DNA from: Gymnothorax reevesii
Taxonomy: Eukaryota; Chordata; Actinopteri; Anguilliformes; Muraenidae
Length of the DNA stretch: 64,000 bases
Assembly (NCBI GenBank): GCA_029721435.1
Contig: CM056576.1
Location: 68,217,876-68,281,875 of the forward strand
Reading direction: 5' to 3'
In this document: positions 44,009 to 55,878 of the stretch, in pieces
How the letters are laid out: each line of letters opens with the position of its first letter
Numbering within the stretch: the first letter of the stretch is position 1
The notes under the pieces: generated by a model
Seen by the model: only the letters and a program-made list of their open reading frames with translations
Databases searched by the model: none
What the model was told of the DNA's origin: nothing
Translations under genes and position numbers: made by a program

Positions 44009-45374
44009 TAGGACTGGGCGATATGGGCCTGAAAATAAAATCTCTGATTTTTTCACACCAACCGATTATTATTTGAATCAATTTTCTTTCCTTAAAAGCT
44101 AAATATTAAAGATGAACTACTAAGCCAAATAAGTTTCATTTTTATTTACCCAATAAAAATGATAAATAAGAGCAAAGATAAATTTCACTATTGGGAGGAA
44201 TAAAATGTAATTCCCTCCAAAATAGAGACTGTAGACATTCTGGAGACAGAGTCAAACATGTCTGCATGCTAAATAATAACACTTTAAGCACCTCATTCAT
44301 AATTTAATTATTTAGCATTAAAAAAATACATTTGTAAAAAAAATTTCCTTTTTCTGCACAGACCCAATTCCCCCAATTCTGGGGGCAGAATGTGGATTAA
44401 CCATAGCTTTTTAAATGCATATACAGATACCATACCTTTGGCAACGAGAAATGCACATCCCATCTTTAAAGTCTTTCCACTGCGGCCCCTTACTGCCAAA
44501 TGATGCCACTAATGTTACCTGCTTTTTAGCAAGTGTTTTAAGGCTGCCGCTTTCTCTTTTTTTGCAGAGTCACACACTTTCCCCACTCGGCTTGCTTGTT
44601 TTGAACACTGAAATAATGGCGCGCTCGAGATGTCCCAGCTGGGAAAATGCTCAGTGGGGACCTGCGGTATGATTTCTGAACTCCAGGGTTGTCGAGAGAA
44701 TAAATGAGATGTCAAGCTATGGTGGCTGACAAAACTGTTTTTTTTTTTTTCAAAGTTAACTCTGTTAACTAAATGCTAAATGTTCCGATACATTAGTGTA
44801 AATTATAGCAATCAGAAACACACAGTGCACAAGGTTTGAGAAGTGGGCAGTAAATAATTTTAAATGTAACATCAGGAAACAAAACTCGCATAAACCAACT
44901 TTTTTGTTGGTTCACCCCAGTAGAGCTCTCAAATACACCTTCTTGGAGGTGGGTAGTTAAAACTGGGAATTTCCCAGTTTTAAAAAATCTGGAATAGAGC
45001 ATAAGTTCGTAGTAATGCTAGCTTGAATTGCATCAGACTTTCGGCAAGCTTTACACCACACAGTGGTTTGCTCGAGGTTGGACACAGCAAGGCTGAATCA
45101 GCTCTAGATGACCAATGAAATGGTGCCTTTTTTCAGAACAGACTCCTAACTTTCCCCAATGCATGCCCCCATGTTAACATTTTACCCAAGTATGAAGAGA
45201 ATTCTCAGGGGCAGGGGCATTATCATTAACTAGAGTAACTTCTTGGTGGTTCCGTACAGTAATTACCAAACAATAATTACCAAAGAGAAAGTAAAAATCG
45301 ACTATCATTTTTAAACATTGACCAAAACAATAAATTAAAATAAATGAATGACACTGATCTATCACCCAGCTCTA
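44009..45374 (-). mobile_element. hAT-type element, 1366 bp, with 8 bp target duplication
   Basis: Inverted ends TAGGACTGGGCGATA (44009) and TATCACCCAGCTCTA (to 45374) are flanked by GTACTCAG (44001-44008) and ACACTCAG (45375-45382), 6 of 8 matching. On the minus strand, LVASFGSKGPQWKDFKDGMC followed by ISRCQ (about 44525-44440) has a W-x-x-F...C-x-x-x-C look suggesting a decayed BED-type zinc finger. No DDE domain was seen, so the copy is non-autonomous or dead. Confidence 0.65.
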
Positions 45375-46851
45375 ACACTCAGCAATAAACACAAACAACC
45401 ACTGAACAATTTAACAAAAGATCCCCCTCAGAGATAGCCATGTTAGTGGACAGATTTGACCTTGTTTGCTTATTCAGTTTTGCAAAATAGCAGCACAGAT
45501 CAAACCTACGCGATCTCAGAACCCGTAGACAAGTGATCAGAGTGGAATGCGTTCTGTTTTCATCAGCAAAACATCAACAAGCAAATACGCGTTTTCAGAA
45601 TACTGGAGAGATTTCAGGGATAGTTGTTCCTTGTTTTATTCTCAGCAGATAACGTTTGATGCATTTAATTCACGTTCATGTTGTTTTGCTCATATAGGAT
45701 ATACTAAGGAGGACTTAAGCCTCAGTTATTTTTAATTTAATTAAAATAATTTTTGCTCAAATAAGGGCATCAAAAATAAGTTCTTAAAAGAAAGGATGTG
45801 GAAAATTAAATGAATAAAGCATCATGCCGATTTGCCTACAAGTTATTTACTCACAGACAGTCCAGTGAATAAATTCCACTTTGTTACAAAACTTTATTGG
45901 TCAGGATATCAGACTGAAATTATCAGGTTACAGTTGTTGCCCATTGTGTCTGCTGTGCTAACAACAGTTACCACAGCAGGCAGGTCATGGATGAGAGACT
46001 GCTTGAATGTACTAGCTACTTTCCTTGCGCTGATAAACCAATCTCTTCCCTGCTAATGGACCCTTTCGGTTTAAGGGCATGAAAAAGCGAGATTTGGAGT
46101 GTGCATGCTCTTTTCTGAATAAGTGGGGCAAAAGATACACAAATCGCATTGAATAGGTGGGGAATAATACGTTTCTTTTGCTTTCCCCATGGTAAAAGGC
46201 AGCTTATAGCGTGGATTCGGATTATGAACAGGAATATTTTTTGTTCTGGAACATTCCAGGGTGTGCAGCGTACATTTTGCGGCCAGATGAAGAATTCTCT
46301 ATTCAACCTACGCCAATATTGATCGATTTTTGGGTGCCCAGAGAAACATTAGGATATGTAAACACGTGAAGCATGAGTCCAGTCAAGGAAATATAGAGTT
46401 TAGTTTCAAGTGCTGCTATTCGTGTCAGTAGCATGTCGTTAACTGCAGCTGTCATGTCACTGATGACACACCGGGTTGCTCGGGCAGATGCAGCATATGC
46501 ATTTGTGATATTAAATATTCGTTCTGGCAAATAAAAAGTGGAGGTTGGATCCAAAATTCTTTTCCCTCTAATGATATAGCTAGACTGAGCTCTATTTCTT
46601 TCCTCCTACAAACTGAAAGCATTGACTTCTTCAGCGCAACGGAGACTTGAGAGACTATATCGGTGAGACACTGTCAAGGCAAGTCCTTGACATTATTTTC
46701 AGCACAGATGAAAATCCAAAATCAAATGTGTAGCGTTCAGTCAAACAGTGATGATATGGCCTTGTATTTTACTTGCGTACCTGCACACTTATCTATGTTG
46801 AGAGGAGATTAGGATCATGTGTGCTTGCTGGTTATTTTTTATTTATGTTTT
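45375..46851. other. Unassigned non-coding DNA
   Basis: No gene recognised; the ORFs at 46016-46554 have no domain I can name. Confidence 0.4.
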
Positions 46852-47038
46852 TTCTTTTAAGATTTTTTTTGGATTTTATCCTTTATTTGATAGTTATGCT
46901 GTGGAGAGTGACAGGAAATTCAGGGAAAATAATGGGGAAGACGTGGCAAATGACTCAAGCCGGAATCGAACCAGGGCCGCGGGAAGGGCACAGCCTTAAT
47001 GGTGCGCGTGCTTAGACCAATGAGCCACTGGGGCGCCC
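46852..47038 (-). mobile_element. tRNA-derived SINE, reverse copy
   Basis: Reverse complement of the 20421 SINE: B box GGTTCGATTC (46963-46972 on the minus strand), A box TGGCTCATTGG (47017-47027 on the minus strand), and head GGGCGCCCCAGTGG ending at 47038. The T-rich string at 46851-46870 is the tail. Boxes are closer to tRNA consensus than in the plus-strand copy. Target duplication not clear. Confidence 0.85.
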
Positions 47039-47354
47039 ACTTGCCAATTATTTTGAACAATGTGAATTCATCGCAAGAACACTGTAGCCATTAGCTGACT
47101 TATGGTGTGGGACCCAATCATAGTGGCGTGAGTGACATTACTTCCTGTCTGCAAAACTAACTGGCAAGCCAATACAACTTTGTTGGCTATAAATAGCAAG
47201 TAATCAAAAATCTTGCTTTTGACATCAAAATCACAAGGAAACCAAATGATTATTGCAAGCAGCGAAATGAAAACCCCTCAGAGCTAAGTGTGGGTGTGGT
47301 TAAGTTCTATAAAATGATGTTCTCTCTGACCGGAAGTGCTCATCCACTGGTTCA

Positions 47355-48130
47355 ACTTAAGGCTGTGTTTTGTCACCACTGTTATACATTCTAGACACCA
47401 ACATGTGCCAAAGCAGACATGACAATAGATTCATTATTAAATATGCGGATGATTCCGTTATTGTCAGTCTACTGCAGGAAAATGAAACCAGCCACGGTCC
47501 AGTTGTAGAGGATTTTTTTTCCACTGGTGTGAGCAGTCATATCTCCAAATTAACATAACAAGAACTAAATATATGGTGACTGACTTTAGGAGGAAGACCC
47601 ACATGCACGAAGACACCCTTATCAAAGGTCAAGACTATCGAGGTGGTGCAGACTTATAAATATTTGGGGACTGTCATTGATCATAAATTGAACTTTGAAG
47701 GCCAATTGTGAAGCTGTGTGCAAGAAGGGTCAACAGTGTTTGCACTGGAAGCTCTCTCGCTTTCCTATTGTCCAAACTATCATGACCATGTTGTACAGTG
47801 TGTTCATGGAGTCGGTTTTATCATTTTCTTGGGTGTCATGGTTTGCTCACATATCTTTAAAGGAGAAGAATGGCTTCAACCAAATAATTAAATGGTCCTC
47901 TAGACTGATTGGTGAGCTTCAGCTTTCCCCAGCATCCTTGTATGCCAGACAGTTTCAGAGATTGCTTCTTCGATTCTAAATGATGGCTCTCACCCATTGA
48001 ATTGTGAATTTAAGCTTCTCCCCTCCAGACAGAGGTATTTAGTCCCTAAATGCAAGACGAAACATTATAGGAACAGTTTTGTTCCTGCTGCCATCATAGA
48101 GTTGAACAAGCTAAAACTGCAGAAGGTGCA
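47355..48130 (+). mobile_element. Rex1-like LINE, reverse transcriptase C-terminal half
   Basis: Reading through shifts: GCVLSPLLYILDTNMCQSRH, then FIIKYADDSVIVSLLQ (the catalytic Y-A-D-D box), then TKYMVTDFRRKTHMHEDTLI, then VVQTYKYLGTVIDHKLNFE, ANCEAVCKKGQQCL, FIPAAI-like (FVPAAIIELNK) and RYLVPKCKTKHYRNSF. The order and motifs match Rex1/Babar-type fish retrotransposons. Frameshifts at about 47515, 47640, 47690 and 47979 inactivate it. The 3' UTR continues beyond the Tc1 insertion at 49783-50042. Confidence 0.85.
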
Positions 48131-48170
48131 CAGGCCTTATTTATTCATTATTTATTTATTTATTTATTTA

Positions 48171-49780
48171 CAAAACCCAAAACCAGTGAAGTTGGCACGT
48201 TATGTAAATCGTAGATAAAAACAGAATACAATGACTTGCAGATCCTTTTTAACTTATATTCAATTGAATACACTGCAAAGACAAGATGTTTAATGTTCAA
48301 ACTGAGAAACCTTTTTTTTTTTTGCAAATAATCATTAACTTAGAATTTAAAGGCAGCAACACATTGCAAAAAAGTTGGCACAGGGGCCTTTTTACCACTG
48401 TGTTACATCGCCTTTCCTTTTAACGACACTCAGTAAACGTTTGGGAACTGAGGAGACCAATTTTTGAAGCTTTTCAGGTGGAACTCTTTCCCATTCTTGC
48501 TTAATGTACAGCTTAAGTTGTTCAACAGTCCGGGGTCTCTGTTGTCGTATTTTACGCTTCATAATGCACCACACATTTTCAATGGGATACAGGTCTGGAC
48601 TACAGGCAGGCCAGTCTAGTACCCGCACTCTTTTACTACGGAGCCATGCTGTTGTAACACATGCAGAATGTGGCTTGGCATTGTCTTGCTGAAATAAGCA
48701 GGGGCGTCCATGAAAAAGACGTTGCTTGGATGGCAACATATGTTGCTCCAAAACCGGTATGAACCTTTCAGCATTAATGGTGCCTTCACATGTGTGTAAG
48801 TTGCCCATGCCTTGGGCACTAATACACCCCCATATCATCACAGATGCTGGCTTCTGAACTTTGCGCCCTATAACAGTCCGGATGGTTCTTTTCCTCTTTG
48901 GTCCGGAGGACACGACGTTCACAGTTTCCAAAAACAATTTGAAATGTGGACTCGTCAGACCACAGAACACTTTTCCACTTTGCATCAGTCCATCTTAGAT
49001 GAGCTTGGGCCCAGCGAAGCCGGCGGCGTTTCTGGGTGCTGTTGATAAATGGCTTTCGCTTTGCATTGTAGAGTTTTAACTTGCACTTGCAGATGTAGCG
49101 ACGAACTGTAGTTACTGACAGTGGTTTTCTGAAGTGTTCCTGAGCCCATGTGGTGATGTCCTTTACACACTGATGTCGGTTTTTCATGCAGTACCGCCTG
49201 AGGGATCACAGAGGTCACGGGCATTCAATGTTGGTTTTCAGCCTTGTCGCTTACGTGCAGTGATTTCTCCAGATTCTCTGAACCTTTTGACGATATTACG
49301 GACCGTAGATGATGAAATCCCTAAATTTCTTGCAATAGCTCGTTGAGGAATGTTGTTTTTAAACTGTTTGACAATCAACTTGCGCATTTGTTCACCAAGT
49401 GGTGACCCTCGCCCCATCCTTGTTTGAGAATAACTGAGCATTTCAGGGAAGCTGCTTTTATACCCAATCATGGCACCCACCTGTTCCCAATTAGCCCATT
49501 CACCTGTGGGATGTTCCAAAAAAGTGTTTGATGAGCATTCCTCAACTCTCTCAGTCTTTTTTGCCACTTGTGCCAGCTTTTTTGAAACATGTTGCAGGCA
49601 TCAAATTCCAAATGAGCTAGTATTTGCAAAAAATTACTAAGTTTACTTGTTCGAACATTAAGTAACTTGTCTTTGCAGTGTATTCAATTGAATATAGGTT
49701 GAAAAGGATTTACAAATCATTGTATTCTGTTTTTATTTACGATTTACACAACGTGCCAACTTCACTGGTTTTGGGTTTTG
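48171..49780 (-). mobile_element. Complete Tc1-type transposon inserted in the LINE
   Basis: The ends CAAAACCCAAAACCAGTGAA-GTTGGCACGTT (48171) and its exact inverse ending GGGTTTTG (49780) are flanked by the TA target (48169-48170, 49781-49782). Length is 1610 bp. Inner ends contain TTCAATTGAATACACTGCAA and its complement. The target was the TTTA-rich 3' UTR of the Rex1-like LINE. It is the best-preserved mobile element in the window. Confidence 0.95.
48392..49567 (-). pseudogene. Tc1 transposase, nearly intact, frameshifted
   Basis: The minus-strand N-terminal part (from 49567) holds the paired-like HTH GEQMRKLIVKQFKNNIPQRA-IARNLGISSSTVRNIVKRF. After a shift near 49240 the second DNA-binding region and WAQEHFRKPLSVTTVRRYIC appear (about 49150). 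VLWSDESTFQIVF (about 48915) carries the first catalytic Asp. A second shift near 48850 leads to ASVMIWGCISAQGMGNLHTC, FQQDNAKPHSACVTTAW and WPACSPDLYPIENVWCIM. Asp-to-Glu spacing is 34 residues (DD34E). The protein would be about 340 residues, the family norm. Two or three frameshifts make this copy inactive, although all catalytic residues are present. Confidence 0.9.
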
Positions 49781-49782
49781 TA

Positions 49783-50042
49783 TGTATTTTTAATCTTTGT
49801 GTCTCTTAGAATCCAGGTTTTTAAACTCTTTGTAGCCTTGTTTTAAACTCACTTTCTCATCATTTTGTGTTTTAGGAGGTCTGTGTGCTTACTGGTGGAG
49901 CCTTGACCTATGGAGCATTTTTACCATGGTTTCTGTATATTATGTTTGAATGATGCAATGTCTATATGTGAATGGGTGTAGGGACAACTCACGGCAGGAC
50001 AAATCTGCCTACGGTTACGAATAAAGTAACCTGAACCTGAAT
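49783..50042 (+). mobile_element. 3' UTR of the Rex1-like LINE
   Basis: Continues the LINE downstream of the Tc1 and ends AAAGTAACCTGAACCTGAA, a short tandem 3' tail of the kind used by these elements. Confidence 0.65.
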
Positions 50043-50699
50043 AATGTAAGCCCCTCAGAGCTGAGCTAGACTGAAACATTGTATGGCATGAACATTATCC
50101 CTTTGGCTTGATATTTGTTTGCGTAGAGTTTAACATCTACTTCATGTCGTATATAGCATATAGGATCGAACAAAGCTCGTCGGTTTTCAAAACGTGGATA
50201 CAAAAACTGGACACTGCAACAACAACAACAGGTTGAAATAACAGAAGATGAAATAAATCTTAGTCGATTTATAGACCAGCTTAAATAATTCAACCTTAAC
50301 TATATTTCTCCCATGAGATCGCTCTTTCCTTTTAGCTGGTGACAGTGTTAGATCCTTTCGTTTGTAGGGAAACACAGAGCGAAGTCAATATTATTTGGGT
50401 CAACAAAGTCGGACCAGCCGTTGACAAAATGAGTACTGCAGACTCATTCAGGACCGTATACTGTATGATCATTCGGGACAAATTTCTTCCGATTTAAAGC
50501 TCGAATCCACGCTTGTCATTGACTCTTGCCGCGGGGAACACTAAAAAAACCTTATGCCCCCGTCTTTTTGATACCGGTTTGTGCATCCCACCACACAACA
50601 AGTAGCCACTATATTTCCTTTAGCCCCACATTAGCTCTATTGCGCACCCGGGCCCGGACTTCAAGGCCTTAAACCGAACTAGGCTATTTCCATCAATTT
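50043..50699. other. Unassigned non-coding DNA
   Basis: No gene recognised; a CAACAACAACAACA run lies at 50216-50229. Confidence 0.4.
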
Positions 50700-51480
50700 T
50701 GAAAAATACTAAACACAATATTTATTGTTCAGAATATAAGATGATGTTTCTTCCCAGAAAATCCCCTTTGAAAAACTGGGGTCGTCTTATTTTCGGGGCT
50801 TTCCATAGTCAAAATCAGCGATTCTCTGTGTGTATTTCATAGTCTTAAAGGAGCAGTGTGTAGAATTTAAATTGATATTTTGGCAGAAATGGAATATAGC
50901 ATTCATAACTACATTTTTTGTAGTGTATAATCAAGTGAAAACAATAACCTTTGAGTTTCATTTCGCGTAGAATAAGCCCTTTAAACCTACACTGGAGCGG
51001 ATCCAACACCGTGGAGAACGCCATGTCGCGCCACCATTATTTTCTCAGTAGCCCAGAACGGGAAAAAAGAAAATGAATAAAGCACTGACATGAGAGCGCC
51101 GTTCATGTTTTCTCAAGTTTTGCGGCCACCGTAGGTTTTCTGAGAAAAGGAATGGTCAGTTGCTTGCAATCTACAATCTGACCACTAGATGGCTATAAAT
51201 CTTTCACACTGGTCCTAAGTCAATATACGTTCACAACAATAGATGGCGCCAAACAACAGCCTGCCTTGTTTTATATTGGTTTTTTATCAATATCTTTTAT
51301 CAGCATTATCAAAAAAAATTTTTGTGATTATTACTCATTTGAGATTAAAAAAATATTTTGTCATCAAAACCCTCATTTTTCCAAAAATCTGTCTTGCGAA
51401 AGGTGGGGTCTTATACCCAGGATCGTCTTATATTTGGAACAATTCGCTACTGAAAATCATTTTGTGTTCAATAAATGACG
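50700..51480. mobile_element. Old element with GGGTCGTCTTAT inverted ends, split by a MITE
   Basis: AATATAAGATGATGTTTCTT and ACTGGGGTCGTCTTATTTTC (50735-50800) face GGTGGGGTCTTATACCCAGG and ATCGTCTTATATTTGGAAC (51400-51440). The TTGTTCA/TGTTCAATAA edges are inverted. A hAT-type MITE (50845-51218) sits inside it. Family not named. Confidence 0.5.
50845..51218. mobile_element. hAT-type MITE (TTAAAGGAGCAGTGTGTAG)
   Basis: The left end TTAAAGGAGCAGTGTGTAGA and right end AATCTTTCACACTGGTCCTA are inverted around the A-G-C-A-G-T-G-T-G core, about 374 bp, with no coding sequence. The phrase TTAAAGGACCAGTGTGTAAT at 51997 is the end of a relative. Confidence 0.65.
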
Positions 51481-51996
51481 ACTGTTACCAAAGACAAATT
51501 TTAATTCTTATTCTTTGATTATGAGCATCAATTTATTGATTTTTCACATTTGATCGATTGACCCCATGCACACATTTGATCAGCCACAAAAGTTTTCCAG
51601 CGTGTTGCTGTGAGTTGGCTATTTCTGCTGCTTTAAGTATCGTGTCCACAATTTTGTACGCTGCAACGACTGTTATGTGAAAAGAAAATTATGAGAAACT
51701 TTGTCCGATTCCGATCCTCCCGCAAGATAAGACGTTACTGCCTGCAATTTTCATGATAATACATAATTTGGAATGGATTTCATTTATTTTTAAGGTTTAT
51801 AATTCAAGTTCTAATCATGCAGTGACCGATTCATTCATATACATTTCTTGTCCACCATAATCCATTTAGATGAAAGTAATGTGTACTAATAACGTTGAAA
51901 ACGCCAAGAGTGACAGTGACCAAGGCGCCTCTGGCCCTACCCATCCTTCTGGCTTAGATGTCGACTTGACGCGACTGAACAATGTTGAATGGTATG
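51481..51996. other. Unassigned non-coding DNA
   Basis: No gene recognised. Confidence 0.4.
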
Positions 51997-52944
51997 TTAA
52001 AGGACCAGTGTGTAATATTTGGCATGGTTTATTGGCAAAATCTGAATATACTACCTATTCATATGTTCATATGAGTGTATAATTGCAATAAGAATAAAAT
52101 TCATTTGGTTTTTGCAGCCTTATAATTATGCGTTGATATATACATATAGCAAGGACCTTGCTTTAGGGACATCTCCATTGTGCACCGCCATGTTGGTTCT
52201 ACAGCCCGAACCATAGATATAACGGACAATCCAGCTAGAAGACGCATTTCATGTGTTTAAATCCCAGTCGAGGAAGACGGCATTTCTGCATAAGTGTTTT
52301 GGTCCTCGGAGGCGACCGTCTTTTTTCTGACAGGAGGGGTGAGCGTGAGTGAGTGAGCGCTGCAGTCTAGAATCTGAAGGCTGGATGTCACCGTGTCCCC
52401 CCCATTTTACACACTTGCTTTTGAAGTATCGTTAAATATTTTGTGGTTGACTGCATGCACACCACACAGCCACAAAAGCTGCGATGAAAATGAGTTCCTT
52501 TCTAGTTTCGCACCCGCGCTCCCCGCGGCATACAGGTGTAGCTGGGATTCATACATCTAAGGTTATGGGCTCCAGGGAAAATACCGAACAACAATAATTC
52601 AACTAAGCTTTATGATATATAGATGTAGTGACCCGATTTCCTCTTCACATGTGAAATTCACACACCTCAGAGGTATTTTGTACAGGCTAAAAAATGATTT
52701 TATTGACATCCACTCAAGTGGGAGGCAAGGGGAGCCCTACAGGGAAACTCTTGCTCGTACGTCACTTCCACTTCCTCCTATGGCCAGCGCTGCTGATCGA
52801 AGAATATCAGGCGCTAAAATTTTAAATCATTATCAGTGCTTTAATGTTGCGTTTTCTGTCTTTCTTTTTTGCCGTTTAACAATCAAGAGAATATAACCCA
52901 TCATTTTTCCAACAGTTGGAAATAGGATGGCAGATTCACTTTAA
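51997..52944. mobile_element. Element bounded by TTAAAG ends; right half inverted at 61410
   Basis: The left edge is TTAAAGGACCAGTGTGTAAT; the right edge is GCAGATTCACTTTAA. The segment 52430-52700 is the reverse complement of 61470-61740: GTGGTTGACTGCATGC, GTGACCCGATTTCCTCTTCA and CACACCTCAGAGGTATTTTG. Because the edges differ beyond TTAAAG, this may be two juxtaposed elements. Confidence 0.5.
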
Positions 52945-53499
52945 AGATAAACCAAGTAATTATCAACCACTAAATGATCCCTAAAGCACCAGCTTGTAAA
53001 TAAATAAAATCACTCCATGATCACTCCATGATTTTATTCCTCCCACTCTCCCCTCAGGACTCCTGGGGACACTGCCGTATGTCTCGCATCGCACAGGGGT
53101 TGTTCAGCTGCCGCGCACTCTCTTCGCCTCGCATTGAGTATTTGGGTTGTCTCACAGTGTTATTGTTAACTAGCAAAACCATCACCTGAAATGTATTAAA
53201 TTGACCAAGTCTTTGCCTTTACCCCAATTTTAAACCAACTGGAGACCTCATGCCTTATTCAAACTTCAAACAGAGGCAATGCTTTTATTTTTTGTGATCA
53301 ACGGTTGACAAAGATGCACAGATGCTGAGCAATGTAACTGCGAATAGACTTCCATGCAGATTTTCAAATGATTCAGTGATCAGATTAGGTGGATTCGCAT
53401 CACAAAATGCAAATCAAATTTCAGCAGTTTTGAGGAAATGCTAATCAACATAACAATCCCTTCGCAAAAAAATGTAATTCAAAAATTTTTAATGATATT
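52945..53499. other. Unassigned non-coding DNA
   Basis: No gene recognised. Confidence 0.4.
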
Positions 53500-53990
53500 T
53501 CATGAATCCTGACTCACTGGACTGCGAACATCCGAGTTCCCCAGCCACACAACAATAGGAGAAGTTTTAATGACTTTGATTGGCTGGAAAATGATTTCCC
53601 TCATTTGCATACCAACCAATCAGCTTCTGGGGAGCGCATGCATGCACTTGAGACTTGGGAGGCTGTCAGATGTTCATACGCTCCATCATCTTTGATCATG
53701 ACGACCAGACTCTGCTTAGTGTGCCGTCACGTATTAAATTACTTTGCTCTTTGGATATAGCCATCTAGTTGGCTAGTAAACTGACTAACGTTAACTTGGG
53801 AAAATCTTTGTAAATGATCTTCATATTCAGGCGATATGATCCGTTTCTTGTCCCAACTTCACTAACTTTGCCAGCTGTCATAGGCATGAACTTATCTGAG
53901 GTTTCGCGGCAGTTTCGTCCGACCCAACTTAACTTTTATATTTTTGGGACGTTAGCTAGTTTCCAGGCGAGCTCAAAAGCAATCGCTTAG
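53500..53990 (-). repeat. Dispersed repeat D, inverted copy
   Basis: Reverse-complement partner of 6732-7260; contains CCCTCATTTGCATACCAACC-AATCAGCTTCTGGGG and GACTAACGTTAACTTGGGAA-AATCTTTG. Confidence 0.6.
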
Positions 53991-54814
53991 GTACAGCCAG
54001 AGCCATTGATATTCTCAGAGTTGCGACACTCCCATTGACTCGAGTACAAAAAATGGCAGCGCACTTCCGGGTCAGGGAACTTCCTTTAGTTACTAAAGAG
54101 GATTCTCGCAGCTTAGTACCGATTCACTTCACTTTCACTTATTTTATGAGCTTGCCAGAAAACACTTGCAAACATCAGCTAGCCTAAATCCTGCACAGTC
54201 ACTAATGAATGCGCACTCTGAGCATTCACAGCTGCACTATTTTAGAAAAAAGGGGGATAACTGGAAGGAATCAATTATATGTGCATGTTGGGGGAGGGAA
54301 GGGAAAGAGATTGCACTTACTAATCAAACTGGAATTCAAATAATTAAAAGCAATTGCATTCATTCAAGAAATCAGATCCTACAATGCAGTGGTTGCGTAA
54401 CCTGTGGAATGAAATTGTTTTATGTAATCCATTGTCCGGCCAGACAGGTCTACATGTTCTCTATGTCTCTTTTTAGCAAATGACAGCCCACATGCTCGGT
54501 TTGGTTTCTTTGTTGATGGAATAACTGTTGTCAAGCCACGTTCCTAACCAGTTTTGTTGCTGGTAAACCATGTTACAACAAACACTTGGGTTGATGATAA
54601 ACCCCTATTTTGGGACACAACTTACCTTGGCTCTTGTGCTTGACAATTTGATCCCTTGCACAATTTATATTTTCATCACATTCATCATCATAATCATAAT
54701 TATTCTTATTCTTCTTACAGTTATTAATCATAATCGATTTTTACTTTCTGAGTTGCAGGTTTTATTTATACTTGATAATGTCCACTCAATTATTTGTCCA
54801 GGAATTATAGACCC
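53991..54814. other. Unassigned non-coding DNA
   Basis: No gene recognised; the ORFs at 54166-54818 have no domain. Low-complexity ATCATAATCATAATTATTCT lies at 54686. Confidence 0.4.
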
Positions 54815-54935
54815 ATAGACTGGGAGCTGGCTCATTTTATTTATGTGAAAAGGGTAAAAAAGGTTTGACCCTGGCACCCTTTATAAAGGGTTCCAAAAGA
54901 GGTATTATTTATGTGAACGACGACAAAGAAATCAA
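54815..54935 (+). repeat. Left arm of an inverted pair (partner 60490-60712)
   Basis: CTGGGAGCTGGCTCATTTTA, GTTTGACCCTGGCACCCTTT and GGTATTATTTATGTGAACGA-CGAC recur inverted and in the same order at 60490-60712, which carries an extra block of about 80 bp. Confidence 0.75.
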
Positions 54936-54989
54936 TTGCATCAGCTTGTGGGGTGATGTGGCATCATAAATTTGTCAATGCCAGCAACT

Positions 54990-55345
54990 TCAGCTCGAAC
55001 CTTTGCAGGGACAGTGAGCCTTTAAGGGGTAGAAAAAAAAAAAAAAAAAAGCCAAATATTTTTGTGAAGGCCAACAAACACGTGGTTGACCTTTTCGTGA
55101 AGCAAGAAGGGCCCGCTACTTGAAAACTGAAGTGCCAGCAAGTTTTGACTGTACCAAACCCTTGCCAGCAAGACCCTTTTTTAAGGGGTGAAAAAAATCC
55201 AAATATTCATGCGAAGGCCGATCTACATGTGATTTACCTTTTCTTGAAGCTGGAAGGGTCTGCTATTCAAAAACCGAAGTGCCAGCAAGTTTTGAGCGTA
55301 TGAAACCCTTGCCGGCAAGATCCTTCTTTTTAAAAGGGTAACCAA
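54990..55345 (+). repeat. Two tandem units of about 138 bp
   Basis: Each unit contains GTGAAGGCC or GCGAAGGCCG, CTTTTCGTGAAGC or CTTTTCTTGAAGC, GAAGTGCCAGCAAGTTTTGA (55130 and 55276) and AAACCCTTGCC-GCAAGA. Confidence 0.75.
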
Positions 55346-55878
55346 TTTGAACTCGGTCATCACATAAAAAGTAATAATATCCAAATTAACCCTCTCATGC
55401 ATGAATTATGATAAACTCAGTGATGATTTTTTACTAAGTGGTTTTATACATCCTTAGGGATGTAAAACAAGATTTAAAAAAAAAAAAAACTTGCAGGCAT
55501 ATATTGAGAAAAGACCGTACTTGGAACATAAAATGTCTTTATTTTTATATTAATTACATTACAGAGATTGAAAAATAAAAGCAAAAATCATAATAGGAAG
55601 TCTTACAACGTTGGAACATCAAGAAACATAAATTTTATGTCTCACAATTTCTGATATACACGGTTGTCAGTGATTGTACCTGGTGACTGATGAGAACAGA
55701 TGACATGCACAGGGCCCAGAATAGTTAAATGAAACGACTGGCCATTCAAGTACCCTCCTTACATGTAACAGGACAGTCACTAAAATAATAGTTGCTCCTG
55801 ACAGGGCTTACTTGTGATTACGCCATTCGTTTACATGTTCTCATCAGTCTCGCTGTCATCACTGTCCCTGCAACAGAG
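55346..55878. other. Unassigned non-coding DNA
   Basis: No gene recognised before the minisatellite. Confidence 0.4.

Noticed and set aside
46773..47015. 80-codon plus-strand ORF
   Set aside because: It covers the antisense of the SINE; the apparent protein is the reverse of tRNA-like sequence.
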